From Deltaproteobacteria bacterium (lineage in GTDB: Bacteria; Myxococcota; B64-G9), in contig JAFDKH010000008.1 of NCBI GenBank assembly GCA_019307065.1, forward strand, positions 1 through 52,165: a stretch of 52,165 nt of DNA, written 5' to 3'. Shown piece after piece: positions 50,870-52,165 of the stretch; within the stretch, counting starts at the first letter, position 1; each line of letters opens with the position of its first letter. The translations under genes were made by a program, and so were the position numbers. The notes under the pieces are model-generated. The model saw only the letters and a program-made list of their open reading frames with translations, was not told where the DNA came from and made no database searches.

Positions 50870-50894
50870 AGGTAGCAATCTCGAAAGACGCCAA

Positions 50895-51941
50895 ATGGAT
50901 AAAGACGCAGGACAAAGAACCGAGCCGCCAAGCAGGAGAAAGCTGGCTCGAGCCCGGAAAAAAGGTGATGTGGCAGTCTCTCGCGAGCTGGCCGGAGTGT
51001 CTGCTTTGGTTGCTGGAGGTGCTTGTCTGGTTCTTGGTGGAGGATCATTTGTATCGAGATTATGCGAACTTGCCAGGCATTGTTTTTCATCCGCTGATCC
51101 AAATCACTGGACCGTAGCAATTTGGCTGGTCATCAAATTTGTTGGCCTGATTGGGGGCGCAGCGGCTCTGGCTGCATTCCTGGCAATGGGTGTCCAGGTC
51201 GGTTTCCGCTTCAGGTTGAGATTCAGGTTTTCAAAACTGAACCCTGTCAAGGGCCTAGCTCGCATGTTCAGTCGCCAGAGGTTGTTGGATTTACTACTAA
51301 TGCTGATCAAGTTGGGGATGCTTACATCGATTGGATTTTGGATAGGGGCCCGAGCGGTTGGCAAAATTGTTACCAGTGATCCTGTTGAACTCGATCGGCT
51401 CGTTGCGGCAGCCTTGAAGATCTTGTTGATTGTTCAGGGAGGTTTGGCGTCCGTAGTCGTGTCTATGGGATTAATGGACTTTTTTCTACAGCGTAGCCGA
51501 TATCGCAAGCGAATGCGCATGACCCGCAAGGAAGTTCTAGACGAACATAAAGAAGAAGACGGAGACCCACATATAAAGTCGGAGCGAAAACGTCTCCATC
51601 GTCAGATTCTCCAGGGAGGAAATCTGCTTGGACTCAGCCAAGCTCGGGTAGTCGTCGTTAACCCAACTCATCTGGCAGTCGCGCTTGGGTATGATGCCGA
51701 GCATGATGAGGCACCCTGGGTGGTAACCTCGGGTAAAGGATCGCAAGCTGCCAAGATCCGCAATGAGGCGAATCGAATGGGGATACCAATCGTTCAGCAC
51801 GTGCCTTTGGCGCGGGCGCTTATCAATGTTGATGCTGGAAGCGAAATACCTGAGCAATTGTATAAAGCAGCCGCAGAAATCATTCAGGCAATTTTGAACC
51901 TGGGTTATCAAGGGGTAAACCTGAGAAGTAAACCAACGTAG
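50895..51941 (+). CDS. type III export substrate-switch protein (FlhB/SctU family), 348 aa
   Basis: Inner-membrane component of a type III export apparatus that cleaves itself to switch substrate class. N-terminal TEPPSRRKLARARKKGDVAVSREL is the family opening. Four hydrophobic segments follow to about residue 205. The soluble domain contains the self-cleavage motif Asn256-Pro-Thr-His (VVNPTHLAVAL) and ends IPIVQHVPLARAL...IPEQLYKAAAEII. The connector DPHIKSERKRLHRQI and the QHVPLARAL wording lean towards injectisome SctU/YscU. FlhB remains possible because no neighbours are visible. The start at 50895 is chosen; a TTG 30 nt upstream lies inside the promoter. Confidence 0.85.
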   Translation: MDKDAGQRTEPPSRRKLARARKKGDVAVSRELAGVSALVAGGACLVLGGGSFVSRLCELARHCFSSADPNHWTVAIWLVIKFVGLIGGAAALAAFLAMGVQVGFRFRLRFRFSKLNPVKGLARMFSRQRLLDLLLMLIKLGMLTSIGFWIGARAVGKIVTSDPVELDRLVAAALKILLIVQGGLASVVVSMGLMDFFLQRSRYRKRMRMTRKEVLDEHKEEDGDPHIKSERKRLHRQILQGGNLLGLSQARVVVVNPTHLAVALGYDAEHDEAPWVVTSGKGSQAAKIRNEANRMGIPIVQHVPLARALINVDAGSEIPEQLYKAAAEIIQAILNLGYQGVNLRSKPT

Positions 51942-51996
51942 AAATCGAACCTTCAGTTCTGTGTTTCGGCCAGGTTTTCGAGTTTGGTTAGCTTGG

Positions 51997-52165
51997 TCAT
52001 TTTAGCGGGTTTTCGATTTCCCCAAGGGCCATGCGGGCCAGATCCCCGATGAAAATAAGCGGCAGCTCATTTGCCTTGGCAACCGAGCTGAGTGTGTTTC
52101 TGCACATGGGACACAGGTAAACCATTACCCCGGCCCCGGCGTTCTTGGCGTCGAGAATGTTCATT
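51997..52165 (-). CDS. partial CxxC protein resembling HdrB/CCG-domain C-terminus
   Basis: The 5' part lies beyond the window. The last 56 codons read NILDAKNAGAGVMVYL, CPMCRNTLSS, ANELPLIFIGDLARMALGE and NPLK-stop. The order 'GA.v.v..CP.C...L......LP.....L..lALG' is the usual end of heterodisulfide-reductase-B-like CCG domains and related subunits that hold Fe-S clusters or sit in electron-transfer complexes. With only the tail visible, the subunit type cannot be fixed. It converges on the export gene with a 55-bp gap. Confidence 0.5.
   Translation of the reverse strand, partial: MNILDAKNAGAGVMVYLCPMCRNTLSSVAKANELPLIFIGDLARMALGEIENPLK

Noticed and set aside
51953-52000. 15-codon frame overlapping the stop of the HdrB-like gene (ATGA)
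   Set aside because: Too short to support; product MTKLTKLENLAETQN has no recognisable feature.

Overview
The window looks like a Gram-negative, 'deltaproteobacteria-like' chromosome (Myxococcota, Bdellovibrionota, Desulfobacterota or a related candidate phylum). The evidence is a wealth of secreted lipoproteins with Cys-rich repeats, MopE-type D-x-D-x-DCDG repeats, trypsin-like proteases ending in MYXO-CTERM-like tails, tandem TonB-dependent receptors, many sigma-54 promoters and a type III export switch protein. I see no rRNA, tRNA, CRISPR array or transposase. The genus cannot be named from the sequence alone.

Region 1 (0.1-4.9 kb): a leftward unit of a glutamine-synthetase-family enzyme, an ArnT/PMT-type glycosyltransferase and a small membrane protein. 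Diverging from it, behind a near-consensus sigma-54 promoter, is a secreted NlpC/P60-like protein.

Region 2 (4.9-26.3 kb): a cluster of surface or secreted proteins. It holds two lipoproteins with Ig-like/PKD modules and a shared C-terminal domain, three trypsin-fold lipoproteases with Cys-rich stalks, a 1449-residue lipoprotein with nine Cys-rich repeats and four fibrinogen-type domains, a MopE-repeat lipoprotein, an unrecognised 738-residue helical protein coupled to the third protease, a zinc-ribbon membrane protein and two von Willebrand A lipoproteins.

Region 3 (26.3-35.8 kb): three tandem paralogous TonB-dependent receptors on the minus strand. Then come a rightward TPM-domain protein, a Tim44-like zinc-ribbon protein and a TPR membrane protein.

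Region 4 (35.8-47.0 kb): an 11.1-kb island inserted exactly between two convergent host genes, the TPR gene and a thiolase gene, and bounded by a 72-73 bp direct repeat made of the two gene ends. Almost all of its genes are signalling proteins: nucleotide-cyclase-like, iron-sulfur flavoprotein, PAS-LuxR, PAS-GGDEF, catalytically atypical crotonase, GAF/PAS histidine kinase, NtrC-type activator, single-domain receiver, UspA and an unrecognised 292-residue protein. All six transcription starts that I can place have a sigma-54 (-24/-12) promoter. Four AT-rich patches sharing a TTC(T/G)(A/C)AA-type motif lie at enhancer distance from these six promoters. I infer a self-contained sigma-54 regulon run by the island's own kinase and activator. 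This is the best candidate here for an undescribed system.

Region 5 (47.0-52.2 kb): a leftward beta-oxidation operon (FadN-type fusion plus thiolase) behind a palindromic operator candidate. Diverging from it is an FlhB/SctU-family export switch gene with its own sigma-54 promoter. The window ends inside a CxxC protein resembling the HdrB/CCG family.
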